DNA from: Gracilariopsis chorda
Taxonomy: Eukaryota > Rhodophyta > Florideophyceae > Gracilariales > Gracilariaceae
Assembly: GCA_003194525.1 (NCBI GenBank)
Contig: NBIV01000156.1
Coordinates: 146,268-210,267 of the forward strand
Length of the DNA stretch: 64,000 bases
Direction: 5' to 3'
The notes beneath the pieces were generated by a model, which worked only from the letters and a program-made list of their open reading frames with translations, had not been told where the DNA came from and ran no database searches. Each line of letters opens with the position of its first letter. Position 1 is the stretch's first letter. Shown here piece by piece: positions 31,964 to 43,790 of the stretch. Both the position numbers and the translations under genes were made by a program.

Positions 31964-32979
31964 CTATACGACGAAAGCTCTCATTGCAAGAAGTCGGCCT
32001 CGGCTGTCTTCTGGTAACGGTTCTGCACCAGAGCTCACCTCAATTCGGGCTTCATGGGCACCTTGATAATTCCGGACAGCTATTCCTTCCTGAATATCGT
32101 CTGCAGAGATGTCCAGAGTAGACTCGTCCGCGTTTGATCTCCTGCGAACAATTTCGTCTGGTCTGAACAAATTTCTATATCTCTGTCGGACAATATCTGG
32201 TCTTGGTTGCATGATATCGTACAACTTTGGAACCAAGTATCGAAAATTCGGGTTAGACACCATTCTTCTTCTGAACGAAGAAGAATAATCTCGTGAATTA
32301 AGACTGGGAGGACCTTCCGACCACAAATATGTGTAGCGCACGTCCTGGTCTGGAACAGAAAGAGACACATTGCCTTGAAATGGAAGAAATGACGGACTTC
32401 CACCCCGAACGTACTTCATATCCATGAATGTGACAACGGTTGCATATAACACATTTAATTGTGTTGATAGCATTTGAAAAGAACGCAAGTGATATATGTC
32501 TTCAAGTTGCGAATTGATGTGCACTCGTCTGAAAGAAACTCCAAGCGATCTGGAGCTCTTATATCCACAGCATATTCCTTCGGTCTCTGCACCAAGCAGA
32601 ACTGCGCCACAATATTTGCACATACGAATACGAAGCACCCACCCCAAATCTTTGAGAGGACACGGAGGTGCTCGCGATGGCCGTTTGCACCGCACGTCCC
32701 ACAACACGCTGGAAGTGTGCCAGTGATTGGTTGGTACTCTGGATATGAAGAGCTTGGACGTGCGAGGCGTTGACGAATATTTTCTGCCCTTGCATCCCAG
32801 ACATATTTTGCTCCATAGTTAATGCCTTGGCGAGGTCTCCCAGCGAACCGCATAACCGTCCTATCTCGTTCCTGTTGAATACCGGAAGAATGAGAGGAGT
32901 TCAAGTATATCTCCTCAGGGTTATGAGGTTCCATAACATTTTGAGCAAGCTCGGTTCTAGTTCCTAGGTCCACCTGCAC
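31964..32979 (-). pseudogene. Helitron Rep/Hel protein, N-terminal zinc-binding part
   Basis: Two overlapping frames (32979-32455 and 32707-31964) share one ancestral reading. Cys-rich stretches PACCGTCGANGH and CKYCGAVLLGAETEGICC mark the zinc-binding region found before the Rep domain in many Helitrons, followed by a helical region with FRRRMVSNPNFRYLVPKLYD. A frame change near 32.6 kb and a stop at 31964 break it. Confidence 0.7.
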
Positions 32980-33394
32980 AAGCTCATCGGTTATGTCTCG
33001 TTAATGCACGGGCTCTATTTTCTCTTTTAGACGACTGCCTGCTCCTGACCGGCGACCACCACGTCGTGATGGGGGTCGATGCGAAGAAGAACTCATGTCG
33101 GACTGAGAGAACCGGACAGAGGTTGAGAGAATTGTTAATCACCTTTCAATGGAACATGTACCGTCTCTGTCCCTTAGGTAGAGAACTGGTGTTGCACAAT
33201 AGTTTCCCGTCTGACATATACGTATAAATGTTGTCTTCATTTTCTCAAGATGTTCCTGTCACCATCAGTACCTGGATAGTTGACATTCGCAGTGCTTTAC
33301 CAAGTATATATGCATTGCATTCTTATTCGGTCTTGGTTTCAGACGTCAATACATATGGAGTACGATTTACCTACGTATGAAACGTATAGTTTGC

Positions 33395-33640
33395 TCCTAT
33401 TCTTGTTACAGCGTTCTACGTTTCTAGAACTATATGGCCTACTTATGCACTACATAGATTAAAACTATTTTTGTTAGAAGGGTATACGTTTGCAACACTG
33501 CGCAGCTTGCGTATGCGCTTCGTAAACTATAATTATTTTTGTTAGAAGATTATACTTTACAGTACTGCGCAGCCTACGTATGCGCTACGTAAACTATAAC
33601 TATTTTTGTTAGAAGGATATACGTAGGTTGTACTATACGT
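33395..33640. repeat. Degenerate tandem repeat, about 68-bp unit
   Basis: The string TTTTTGTTAGAAG ends at 33480, 33548 and 33615, giving spacings of 68 and 67 bases. The intervening sequence repeats ACTGCGCAGC...GTATGCGC..CGTAAACTAT. A weaker copy precedes (33395-33460) and traces may reach back to 33330. AT-rich with an embedded TGCGCA palindrome; it lies just beyond the Helitron 5' side. Confidence 0.85.
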
Positions 33641-33818
33641 AATTTATTTTGAAGTTTGAATAGGTTACGTTTCTATTTTACCTATTGTCTAATGTGCTGA
33701 AGGTTTTTTACTAAAGCTAGAGCGTTCCCTAAAGTCACAGAAAACTTTTTTTCAAGCAGCCACCTACAACTTATTTTACTCTACTTCTTCTTTTCAACTA
33801 TTTTCTATTTCTAACACC

Positions 33819-33944
33819 ATGGCCGATATGTCCCAAACAGAGGGTCGCTACCTACAACTGTGCCGTTTGTGCGACCATAAGGATGCTATTCTACCTCGCT
33901 TGGGCACATTATTGGAAAATTGTGCATCATACAGGCTGCATTAA
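33819..33944 (+). other. Short open stretch of unknown origin
   Basis: 41 codons from ATG to TAA (MADMSQTEGRYLQLCRLCDHK...) with a CxxC. It could be a first exon or a transposon ORF start. It overlaps the decayed pogo-like element on the other strand. No family recognised. Confidence 0.2.
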
Positions 33945-35473
33945 AGCACACTGATATGCACCGTAGCAATGTCAATTGGTTTTTTTTGGAAGAGATTTTG
34001 TGCTCCATTGGCCCGAAAACCGACACCGTGTACACGATATTGGAAGAGTACCGCGTGATCGGACGCAGCAAGGATTTGCCTGTTCGCTGGCGGTCAGGGA
34101 TATCCACGTGTGACAAGGGTTCAACTAGGCTGATAGAAGTGGAGGCTGTGGAGAGTGACAGATCATACACGTGCTCGACCGATTCGCGCCAGTAGGGCAA
34201 ATTCTTTCATTACCATTGGCTGGTTGTTCGGAGGGAAATAAATGTTCGTTTATTGATGTATTCTAAGGGGTCAACTTGCTCATTGTCAGAGCAATCCTTA
34301 GGTAGGTTAGACAACACGCTTTTTCGCCCGTTTTGTAGTGGCTTGAACATCTGTTTCTCACGTAGCCATTCTACAAACACGCGCTTGTCCATCTATGCTC
34401 TCAGACCAGTGCGTTATACAACACAAGGTATATCATCTAGAACTCCGAGGATTGGGTAGTGCTTCTCCGCATTCTTGAAGATTAACATTGGAATTTCCAA
34501 TCGCGCAGATGGACCGCCCGAAATCAATACCATCGTGTTAATGCCTTCGTCGCCAGATACTACATCGACGTATTGTACGCTTTTCTCTCCTACAATCGCC
34601 AACGTTTTTTGATCATCCATGTTCAAGCAGAAATGCGTTTCATCTGCATTTAACACGTCTTCTTCTTGCAATCGGTTCGACCGAAAGGTTTGCGCTAGCT
34701 CCTCTAAGTGAAATGCTACCTCACGCTCGATTTGTTCCTGCTTTGCCGGAGACACCATCAGCTTCCCATACTGATAACGGCTTGCAACCTGGAACCCTTG
34801 CACAAATGTCTGAAGTCAGCGCGGTTTTATCGCAGATTGGATCAAAGCGTTCGTTTGTGGGTTGATCATATTTGAGTGGTACAGCCCTTTTTGTTTTCTT
34901 TTGAACAATTTATCGAGCTGGGCGACACAGCAGTGTAGCGTTGAATTTCACACCAGCTTTCCTCATCCGATTGAACATTTCAATAAGATCTAAATGCAGA
35001 GATTGTACCCACACCGCTGTTTTGTGGCCTCGCCCCGGTCTGAATTTGATTTGCAGTTCTGCCGTTTCAATCCAGTTTTATTGTTACGGGGAAGAGAGTA
35101 TGCACTTTTTTTTCGACTATCTGTCGCCTCCAATCGTCAACGCTTCTCTGGCCCTCCAGTATCGGCTGGCCTTTTGTAAATTTGCTTTGTAACTGCCGCA
35201 AAACAAAGATGGAAACTGGTCTACAGCACTGTAGATCACGTGCCTTGCATCGTTTGTGGCGGCGTAATCAATCGTCCACTTGGCTACTTTGCCTCTTTGA
35301 CTGTCGGTTACAACATTTTGTGGCAATCTTTTGGCGAAGCTTGATGCTTTGTTTGAATTTGTACGGGGCTCTTCATTTACTACGGTGGTTGTCGACTTTG
35401 AAGCGTTGACCTGCGCACTAGAGACGGAGGTGATGTTTTGAGTTCTAGAATGTCGAGCAAAGGCTGCTAGCAT
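33886..35473 (-). pseudogene. Pogo/DDE_1-like transposase relic
   Basis: On minus: an N-terminal piece 35473-35117 with a helix-turn-helix-like tail (ANLQKASRYWRAREAL), then 34803-34414 with the first catalytic Asp region (EDVLNADETHFCLNMD), GEKSVQYVDVVSGDEG and MLIFKNAEKHYPI. Next 34392-34210 holds MDKRVFVEWLREKQMF and a degenerate second-Asp region (PKDCSDNEQVD), followed in another frame by a FPPNNQPMV stretch that matches the PPN motif after the DDE core. This order is that of DDE_1 (pogo/Tigger-type) transposases. Frame changes and stops show it is dead. The residue types look algal/oomycete-like, but I cannot place the subfamily. Confidence 0.6.
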
Positions 35474-35639
35474 TCATGAGGCGTGGACGGACATGGCGGG
35501 TAGTCATGTGACGTCTGAGTCGTGATAGGCAGTGGGGAAAATCTAAAGCGCACGGATTATTTTGTGAAGTCCGCCTAAACGGTTTGGCGCTGACTGAGCA
35601 CGCACACTAATTGGTTCAACGAGCTGATGCCTTGAACAT

Positions 35640-35812
35640 TATTTATTCTGGACCACACTAAATGACGCACCCACACTAATTTTTCACCCACACTGGTTTC
35701 AGTTCTCACCTGTACAGTTGGTACAGGAGATCACTTTGATTAGTGTGGGCCACACTATTTTTGAGTACTGTCTTCTTGGGCACCTCAGACATAATAGTGT
35801 GGCCCATTCTAT
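35640..35812. repeat. Repeated AGTGTGGNCCACACT motifs, right cluster
   Basis: Copies near 35647 (TCTGGACCACACT), 35740 (AGTGTGGGCCACACT, perfect) and 35793 (AGTGTGGCCCATTCT), plus half-sites CCCACACTAAT and CCCACACTGGTTT. The stretch CAGTTCTCACCTGTAC (35698-35713) is an inverted near-copy of GTACAGGTGAGAATTG at 27503-27518. Together with the left cluster it has the look of transposon subterminal sites. Confidence 0.6.
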
Positions 35813-36397
35813 ATGGCAATCCACATAAAATGTGGTACGATCAAATTTGTGGGGGCCACTCCAATATCTGGTAGCTTTAATGGTGTGAGCTTCCTATCGA
35901 ACTATCCCACTGCTTGGCAGGGTCAGTTCGTGGGGAAGGCAGTCGTGCCCACTTTCACACTGGAAGCGATTGCAGATGACAGGATGCGGATTTGACATTT
36001 GTTTGTTGGAATGCCGGGAAGCCCTAACGACAGAAACGTACTGCAGAATTCTAGCATTCTGGATAAAATAGCTACGGGAAGATACCCAATTCCTTTGAAG
36101 TACAAAATAGCAGGACAGAAACGGAAGAAACCATACTGGTTTGGAGATGGATTTTGCCCCAGATATACTTGCTTTGTTCTTCCAGAGTCACACCCTGATA
36201 ATGCTAAAGAAGCGCATTTCTCATTGATTCAAGAAAGCATCCGCAAGGATGTTGAACGTGCATTTGGACGCCCTCAGAATAGTTTGCACGTACTAAGGCG
36301 AGCTAGTCGCTTCTGGGGCAGAGCACAGATGAAGACGATTGTGAAATATGGTGTGATACTGCATAGTATGTCGATTAACATAGATGGCTGGGAGTAA
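35813..36397 (+). pseudogene. Harbinger (plant-transposon-type) transposase, C-terminal half
   Basis: Two adjacent open stretches in neighbouring frames (35813-35995 and 35999-36397) read as the C-half of the plant_tran (PF04827-like) transposase: FVGMPGSPNDRNVLQNSS (the second catalytic Asp lies in PND), PYWFGDGFCPRY, and the terminal Glu region ESIRKDVERAFGRPQNS. The N-half with the first Asp is absent, and a stop (TGA, 35993-35995) falls just before FVGMPG. The gene is broken and 5'-truncated. Confidence 0.75.
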
Positions 36398-36805
36398 TAT
36401 GTTGGAAGGTAAACTCTCACACAACTGTTTCGCTCTCCAATGTAGTTCAGAGATGCACTCGATCCAATTTGGGTGAGAAACGGACCTACAACCAGTACAA
36501 GAGTTACGCAGGGGTCAATAGCGGCATAATGTATGACAAAAGGCTTTATGGCAGATGTTTCGGCGCACTTGGAAACGAAAGAACTACTAGCTGAGCATCT
36601 ATGGAACGTTTGTGGTGCCTCCGGGTCCCAGTTTGCATGAGAGGGGGGACGAGGTACTGTCCCTGATTCCGCTATCCTCTCTTACATCTGTGGGGATTGT
36701 CGACGGCTGCGTCTACTGCTTCTGACACGTCTTCCCATAATTGCGTACATCGTAAACAACTCGTTTGCGCATGGTGCAAATGTATTCCGCAACCTCGTCT
36801 CTGTC

Positions 36806-37859
36806 TCATCCCTGATGACTGGAAGTAGACAGCAGCATTTCATTTTGTTTATTGATTGCGACAGCTAGTTTACGCTGCACTTCCAAGCTATCTTTTGCAA
36901 CCGTGAGTTTTTCTTGGGCAGTACATTCTTTCCCAGCTTCTGTTTTCCCCCTTGTTCGTCCTATAGGACGTAAGTTATGGCTTGACTTACGTTTATTGCG
37001 TTCTTCGGACCCTTTAATTCTATCTGGATCCTTCTCAGAAGTTGAAAACTTCTCATCTAGTTGGGTTCTTGCTTTGCAATCATCCATGGCCATTGCATGA
37101 AAGGGAATAAATCTCGGATGTTCCTTCAGACCATTCAAATCTGCAGAAAACTCGAATTACTTGCCATAATCGTTGAATGCAATGCGCATATCTTTTCCGT
37201 TACAGACACTAGTAGCGAGACGCACAATATGTGCCCAATTTGTACCTGTTGGCTGTAGTCAGACGACACGTCCATAACAACCCGACAATGATGTACATGC
37301 CTTGTTTACAAGTTTAACTAGAGCTTTCAGGGATTCTGAAGAGTGACGCTGGCGAGAAAGAGGCTTGAATACGTCATTATATTTCTCCGTTACGTCAGAG
37401 AAGAATGTTTCGGTTTTTTGTTCGGATCCTTGGATGGAGTTTTTGGAGCAATGAATGAAAGCTTTGGTGACAGCTTCATATTCAGAGGAAGTAAAATTTA
37501 ATGCTCTAATTTTGGAATTCTTTGCAGGGCCAAAGGTAAAGTCTGACTTGTGTGAGAAGGAGCTTGATTCTGGCGTTGGTTGGTCCATTTTGTTCCCTTT
37601 GATAGATGCTCTCGAGCAAGAGGTCCTTTGGAGCTGGGCAGGCCATCTTCAATGGCCTTTTCGAAAGGAAGCAGGATAGATAGTGGCGCCTTTGTAGTGC
37701 GGACATACACACGCTGCTGTTTCGGTTCAGTCCTGGCGGGAGATGATGCCAACCGGCGAGTTCCACTTGGTAGGTTTTTTGCTCATCGGAGAACGTATCT
37801 GAGGCAAATTCTTCCGATTGCACACTGATTTTGCTCTGGTGTAAAAATTTGCCTCTCAA
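36806..37859 (-). pseudogene. Harbinger Myb/SANT-like accessory protein (broken)
   Basis: Three overlapping minus-strand stretches. 37588-37259 carries the trihelix/SANT pattern typical of Harbinger ORF1 proteins: NFTSSEYEAVTKAFIHCSK, GSEQKTETFFSDVTEKYN, SLKALVKLVNKAC and SGCYGRVV, ending in a stop. 37138-36806 carries the downstream RPIGRTRGKTEAGKE and a helical tail that normally follow. 37859-37506 is an upstream fragment in another frame. The protein binds transposon ends and brings in the transposase. Stops and frame changes show decay. Confidence 0.7.
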
Positions 37860-38313
37860 AGTTTACCGGTGGGAAACGTCAGCGGCAGCAAAAAGGATAT
37901 TATTTCCTAGTTTGATGGTTTACTCCAACCGGTGGAGATGTCCTAAAAGGTTAATTTCCAGGTACCTTCTATTCTGGATACACGTGGTAGCAACTTCAAT
38001 CAATCTACCCTTGCAGTTTGCAACATGATTGCGACTGTTTAACAATATCCCTAATGCCAGAAGTTTATGATCAGTATACGTCTCACTACATTTGACAGCT
38101 CAGTTGTTCGGCGCAGGAAACCCGATCTCGGATCTGATTAAATAAGGCTCAGCCGGACGCCATCAGCTGAGATTGTATAAAGTTTCAGATTCTTTCAATA
38201 AAAATTGTGGCCACAGTTTGGTGTTCAAATTGGGGAATTATGACAAGCTGACGAAGGCCAAAAACAGGGTTTTGATCGTTAAACCGATCCCTAGCACAAC
38301 TTCATTTACCATG

Positions 38314-41059
38314 CTACAGGGGCTCTGTATCCACTACGCCTAACTTTCTTCTCCTCCCTGTAGTGCGTCCTAGTTGCTCTGCAGATGCCAGTGCCTTCCT
38401 TTTCCTCACGCGTGGAGGAGCAGCCCGAGTTGGTCTCGGGGTATTTTCATGTTCTGGTGGTGTAGTGCTCGATTTGGCAGCAGGTTTCCACTTAGTTTGG
38501 TTTCTGTCGCGTATTTCACTCGCAGCTTGAAATCTGACTTCCATTACAGCAGCTGGGTCGCTTCGTTCTTCGCCTTGCTCAGAAGATGCCCTTCTGCCAT
38601 CCGCACTACTCATGACACGCCTAGTTGCCCCACTACTACTCCCCGTGCGGGAATGTTCCGTACTTCTACGGAAAGGAGTTAGATTCTCCGGAATCATTCT
38701 CAACGAAAGCTCCCTCTGCAAGTGCCTCATACTGCAGCACGTCTTCCGCAAACCTGGGTGTACACGCAAACACAGATTAACCCCGTAGATTGTACAATTG
38801 TACGAAGATCTTTGGCCGCGTTTTGCCCCAGGATTCTGCCCACAGAGAGAACAGTAGAGCGACTTTCCTAGTTGCGAATCGTGCCCTTGAACGAAAAGTA
38901 GCAAAACACGCCCATCTTTGTTGTTGAGAAAAGCAATACGCTTGTTTCTTGCGGTTATGCGCAAGAAGAACCAGACGCCTGAGCTCTTCCTTTGACAGCG
39001 CCGCGGCTTGTGCGCGTGCTTCAACACCTTCAGTCTGACTGGGGTTGTTGCTTCCCCCAGACGCTATTCGTAGTGTCACGGCATGTGTGAGCAGCTCTTG
39101 GGATACATCTAACAAGTACTCGAATGTCCGTTGAACTTTGTTCAACAAATTCCTGTAGCTGTCCAAGGAACCAAAGAAAATAGAAGATTCCAATAGATCC
39201 CGACGCCCATACATCAGCCAGCCTAGAAACGCATTAACGGCTATCATCATGATGATCTGCGAGACGTTCTTCTACTCCCATTAGAAATGGGATGTTGAAG
39301 ATCTCATCACGGCTCGCCACTGTATGGCTCCATGGACACCGGCCTTTGTCTTAGAGCAAAAACTCTGAGAGCCATGTTTGAAAACCTTAAACGGCGGGAA
39401 CACCTTTTGTCTTGACATGCTCATCAATTTTCTGGCAGAATTGCCAACGCTACAAGGGCATATCTTTGCAATGATGCTTGAAATGAGAAGGTAGTTCTGG
39501 CACTCGTTCGTGAGCCCAAGAAACGGCTGGGATGACAAAAGTCATAATGGCATCACGACAGCACTGAAGCACTTCATGACCACCATGTACAGTATTCCCG
39601 TTTCTGCCGCACAAATTTACAACGCCAGGCCAAAGTTTAGTAAAACTAATTGATGAATTACCTGCGTCATGTGCTCCCTCGAGATGTAATTCTGAAATTT
39701 GTCGTCGCCAAACTCGCACTGAATCAACTCAGTTGTTGATAGCATTGTAGCTGCCCCGAGACTGGAAACTGCAACTCGATTTTTGATTTCAACAGCTGCC
39801 AATACAAATGGCTCGTCTCCCACTTCCAAATCTGTACTAAGATCTGCTTCCCAATCTTGAACTTATTCCTTGTGGAGAACTACAACACCATCAGGGGAGC
39901 AAGCCAAGTATTGCCCGTCCTTCAATGCGACCATTCCAATCTAGAAGACCTCTTTGAAAAACTTCTTAGCTGTTAGCGCGCTTAAGAAAGCTTGCTCATT
40001 GATCGTGCCTCTCATCATGCGTTCCGCTGAAACATTTGAGTTGAACCAGCCACTTTACAATAACTCAAACCAGATCGCTACACCTCTTTCCTCGCCAGAA
40101 TTGCCAACCTCCACCCCCAGTATTTATCTTACCTCCACCAGGCTTAATAAGACTTATCCTGCATTGGTTCTGGTGACGCGAAATTGTCGCAGTACGAACC
40201 AGTCAGCGCATCGTTGACCAACTGGGAGGGGTTGGCAATTCACCAGTATCACATTCTGTGCTAGCTCCTTAAATTCCCAGTGGCTGCCCCCCTCTCCTCT
40301 GATTTCGTGAAACAAAGCTTTTGTCAAGTCAACGCTGGGTATGGAAACTGCCAACCAAGTGTTCAAAGTTCCTTGAATACTTTGTGGCACAGTGTATATG
40401 AACCGAAGCACTTGGGAGAGCTTGCCTGTGCAATGCTCCCTAACAGCAACAGCTGCAATCCTGGAATGTCACACACGATGGCTCAATCCAGCGCCCACTG
40501 AATTTGTTGCAACGAAAAAAGCCCGCCCCAAAGATGGTCTCTCGTCAATAACGAACTCTTTCCGGCGGTTGAGGACTTGCTGCATGTCTAGGGCCAGAAC
40601 CGAATCAGCAGCTGTTGCAACACCTGAGGAAAAATTTCTGCCACTTTCACTCATCACACCTCCCACACCTGCGGACTGCACGCTCATCTCGATCTTAGCC
40701 ACCCTTGTCTCTACGCCCGAATGCCCAATGGAATCTCTCACAATTTCTACTGGCGCTTCTCCCTCTCCCTCATTTGCAGCATCTTGCTCGTCACCACGTG
40801 CAGGGTCCATAAATGACGCACCGACGAACGGATGCATCCTTAAAAGGTTGTCAGACTTGACTAACACCGAGCTCAGTCCAAAATCAGAAAGCAACTTCAT
40901 AAAAATATCCTTTCCGTACCCTCTGTCCGCGGTAGCGATGGAAGTGTTCAGAGACTTCTCTTCAGGGCCATCTACCAAAGGATAGAGAAGCTGTCTGACA
41001 GATTGCACATGAGTCTCGCCCGAACGCCTAAATCTTATACCGAATACAACGCGAAACAA
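38314..41059 (-). pseudogene. piggyBac-like transposase relic
   Basis: On minus, in order: 41059-40469 with IATADRGYGKDIFMKLLSDFG (a DDE-transposase Asp region of the piggyBac-like type), 40411-40154 with ADWFVLRQFRVTRTNAG, then short pieces (39829-39617, 39719-39450, 39538-39281, 39250-38777). Last, 39027-38314 has a Cys-rich C-terminal module (SLYCSLCGQ, YNCTIYGVNLCLRVH, KTCC), comparable with the Zn-binding end of piggyBac transposases, followed by a basic Ser/Arg/Pro tail. The order fits piggyBac-derived proteins of protists as I know them. Several frame changes make it a relic. Confidence is moderate because individual motifs are short. Confidence 0.5.
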
Positions 41060-42700
41060 GGCTTAAGCTACGGCGTCAGCGGATTCTTCTTCTCTGTCCG
41101 CCTTTCTACAACTCAGTTTCTTCACTTGATTTTCCGCTGCACTGGTGCCAAACAGGTCATCATCGAGAGTTGCAAGAAGCTGCAGCAGCGTTAACAATAA
41201 TTTGCGTGTGTCCCAGAATGCCAGGTTTTCAAATTCGGTCAGTTGTCTTCTTTGGTCACGTTGTACGATTCAAGTGAAATTGCCTTCATCGCCCCTTCCG
41301 GTGGGACAGTATGCCTTCATCTTCTCTGAAATGACTTGCATCCTTTACAGCGACAACTGCATGTGCCCAAACTGTTGAAAGGTGTGAACTGTCCTTTAAA
41401 ACCCGAGACGGGTCGTGTGTGACAGCAACAGCACGGAAACGTAACAGAACATGTCGGCCAGTGTAACAGTGCTTTAGGACAACTTTTTGTGCACAATAAA
41501 CTCATTTCGACATTCCATGAGCTGAGTGTAAAGACGTTCAATCAATAGGACCAAACAACCAGCTCTTTTTGGAAGGATAACATGGATATTTCACCACACT
41601 TCCAAGTTACTCACAGCATTCTAAAAGAACATTCGCGCCCGATCTTCTACCATTTATTCAGTTAAATCCTTTTCCCTGACCACATTGCTATACGGTGAAA
41701 CCTCTAAAGCCCAACCTCGGGTTGTATCCGGCCCGCGCTCTGCCCGTTCACCTCTTGTCTTGCCTCTTCTACTTCTCCTCGAAGAAAGACGAACCAACAC
41801 CACCAGTAACACCAGTTTTTCTTCCCCTGCCCCTCACTCGAACCGATGTAGTCCGACCACTTCTCCTTCCCTGTATTCCCCTTACACCAACCTCTTCCCC
41901 TGATACCTCCGCTTGGTTGAGATGCTGTCAGCAGGAGAAGGCTATTCCGTACACGGAGGCCGGAAATGTCTGCTGGAGTGGCATTGACGCGCTGCCTCAG
42001 CCACGTTGTTCGTACTGTACTCGTTTGGGCATCTGCTATGTTGCCTGTTATGTTGTTTCATTATGGAGTTAGCGACAGCAGTCACTGTTGGAGGTTGCGA
42101 AGGGTTGAAGGACTTTGGGGTGGCGTAGGGATTGCGAAGTCACACGACAAAGGTAGGTTGTGAACGCTTGAGCGAGGTTCGTCCATCATGGAAGGTGCCT
42201 TGTGCGCAACCACGGATAGATCCGGTTCTACACATCGGATTTATGATGTTGAACTTCGAGATCCGCACACTACAGTCGTCAGGCTCAATGCTTAATTTAA
42301 AGAACTGTAAGATTGGCTCACAGCCGTTGAGATTGCCTTCTAAACGGCTCCCCTGATCAATATTGTCGGTCGCAAAGTTGTTAGAATGTTTTAGCAATGC
42401 TGGAACACACGTTTAGAGTGCTCTACCAGTTTCTGGAGCATTTTAAGCTTCGCTGGCCCAGCATTACTACTTTATTTGGGTGATGCAGGCGCCAGTTGCT
42501 AAATTACTCTTGGTTAGTGTGCAGCTCCAGAGGCTTCTGGAAGCCAATGGAGTAACCTAGACGCACACATGAGTAAGTAGAAAGCAGTAATGCGTTTCTG
42601 TGTTGTTTTGCATGCTTCTTGTCTCTAAAAGGGCTAGTTGAGTCTCGGACTTCGGTCTGGACTCATCTCAAAGAACGACATCTAAAAGTCCTCACCCCCA
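41060..42700. other. Gene-free stretch
   Basis: Only short unremarkable ORFs on both strands. It probably contains old transposon ends, but I see no repeat pair. Confidence 0.4.
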
Positions 42701-43403
42701 CAACTGTCTCAACTTTTATTATCAAACATCAACTCTCAACGGCACTTAGTGAGGCGCTTGCCACTTGGTGGGGCATTACCGTCGCTGAGACCGGTTGAAG
42801 CGCCCTTGGCGTGGACGGAAGACGGGTAGTGTGTACCAAAGGCGCTTCGTTCGTCTGTGAGCCCGCACCGGAGCTTTGCTCAGATAACGGTGACGGTCGA
42901 AAGACCTGGTGGTTTCCGGACACAGGTGGTTGACGGGAAGCTGTCCGCAGGCGACGAGCCGTGCAACCTCTCCTGCAAAGGACCAGATTGGGTATAGAGT
43001 GACAGCATATCTCGCTGTTAGTAGCTCTCCTTTGAAAGCCCTGTAAGGATGGTACGCACCTGCTTCTGGTTGGCGCAGAAGTGGGTAGGCGGCGGAAATC
43101 ACTTCACATCCGGAGTGTCTTACCAGAAGCCGGGAGTCTGACTCCTAGTGACCCTTGAACTAATTCTTGGGTTGTGCGCCGTTTCAAGAAGTATCAAGAA
43201 GTTTGTGTTTGGATTGAGCCTTGTGCTCTCCTTTTTTATTTGTTGTTATCGTTGCAAGTTGAGTCCTTTTGGTCCCTGCATTGGTTGTTCGTTTGATATT
43301 TTGTTTGTGTCGTTTTTTTTTTGGGGCTTCGAGCTACGAGGAACACCCGTTTTAGGCTAATTTGTCATTTATTTTGGCCCCCTGCGTCACCGTCTCGTGA
43401 TGG
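42701..43403. other. Possible LTR or end of an older retroelement
   Basis: Open minus-strand stretches (43102-42776, 42923-42729) without known domains, then an AT-rich, T-run-bearing tract (43200-43370) that ends just before a TGGCGCC primer-binding-like sequence. The tract may be the LTR of the element whose gag begins at 43415. Not proven. Confidence 0.25.
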
Positions 43404-43570
43404 CGCCCACAAATATGTCGATCAAGGGCGCAGTTTGGCCAAAACCGTCAAACTTTGATGGAGATCGATTTATTGATCACCAGTGGCATTAGAGATATAG
43501 AGCTTATTTTCATCTTTCTGCAGAGGCTTTCTTGCCTTGCTGGCACCGGAACATCCTGATGGAGCTTCTC
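43400..43570 (+). pseudogene. gag-like scrap with primer-binding-like site, cut by the Copia element
   Basis: TGGCGCCCAC at 43400-43409 resembles a retroelement primer-binding site. An ATG at 43415 starts MSIKGAVWPKPSNFDGDRF, the type of N-terminus seen in retrotransposon capsids. After a stop the same frame continues YRAYFHLSAEAFLPCW up to 43570. The Ty1/Copia element inserted here, with its target duplication TTCTC being the last five bases, so the gag scrap predates it. I could not find the rest of the gag behind 50731. Confidence 0.35.
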
Positions 43571-43642
43571 TGTGAGAATAAATCTCCTCTCACCGTCCTT
43601 GTCGGGTGGTGAGGAAAAGGGAGATGTAGTGGGCCATCTCAT

Positions 43643-43695
43643 CATCCTTGGGGATGGTGATAAAGCGTTCTGCCTTCTCACCATCCCCGAGGATG
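43643..43695 (+). promoter_or_regulatory. 18-bp hairpin in the Copia U3 region
   Basis: CATCCTTGGGGATGGTGA pairs with TCACCATCCCCGAGGATG across a 17-nt loop, one G-T wobble. It lies about 90 bases upstream of the TATA box and is largely preserved, with extra mismatches, in the 3' LTR (near 50427-50475). Confidence 0.75.
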
Positions 43696-43782
43696 GGGCG
43701 ATGGCTGCTTACAATTTTTTTTTTGTGCAAGCATGTTAGAACTCTAATTACTAGGAGACACGACTAATGTCTTTCTCGCTGG

Positions 43783-43790
43783 TATAAAAG
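43783..43790 (+). promoter_or_regulatory. TATA box of the Copia 5' LTR
   Basis: TATAAAAG, with the same box in the 3' LTR at 50565-50572. Marks U3 and an R start some 25-30 bases downstream. Confidence 0.75.

Larger units (their letters stand above)
28355..32979 (-). mobile_element. Decayed autonomous Helitron
   Basis: Read on minus: a Zn-binding N-terminal region (32979-31964), an HUH Rep nuclease (31676-30663) and a Pif1-like helicase broken into several pieces (30363-28355), in the canonical Rep-Hel order. A GC hairpin (28160-28174, GCGGCC-TTC-GGCCGC) lies downstream of the coding end, where Helitrons carry their 3' terminal hairpin, but I do not see a clean CTRR behind it. Frameshifts and stops make the copy non-coding. 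Ends are undefined. Confidence 0.85.
35813..37859. mobile_element. Second PIF/Harbinger-type element (decayed)
   Basis: A plus-strand transposase C-half (35813-36397) faces a minus-strand Myb/SANT-like accessory gene (37859-36806). The layout repeats that of the element at 3.2-6.8 kb, but the transposase belongs to the plant-type Harbinger branch and the accessory protein is of a different type. The upstream half of the transposase is missing or replaced by the motif cluster at 35.65-35.81 kb. Confidence 0.6.
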
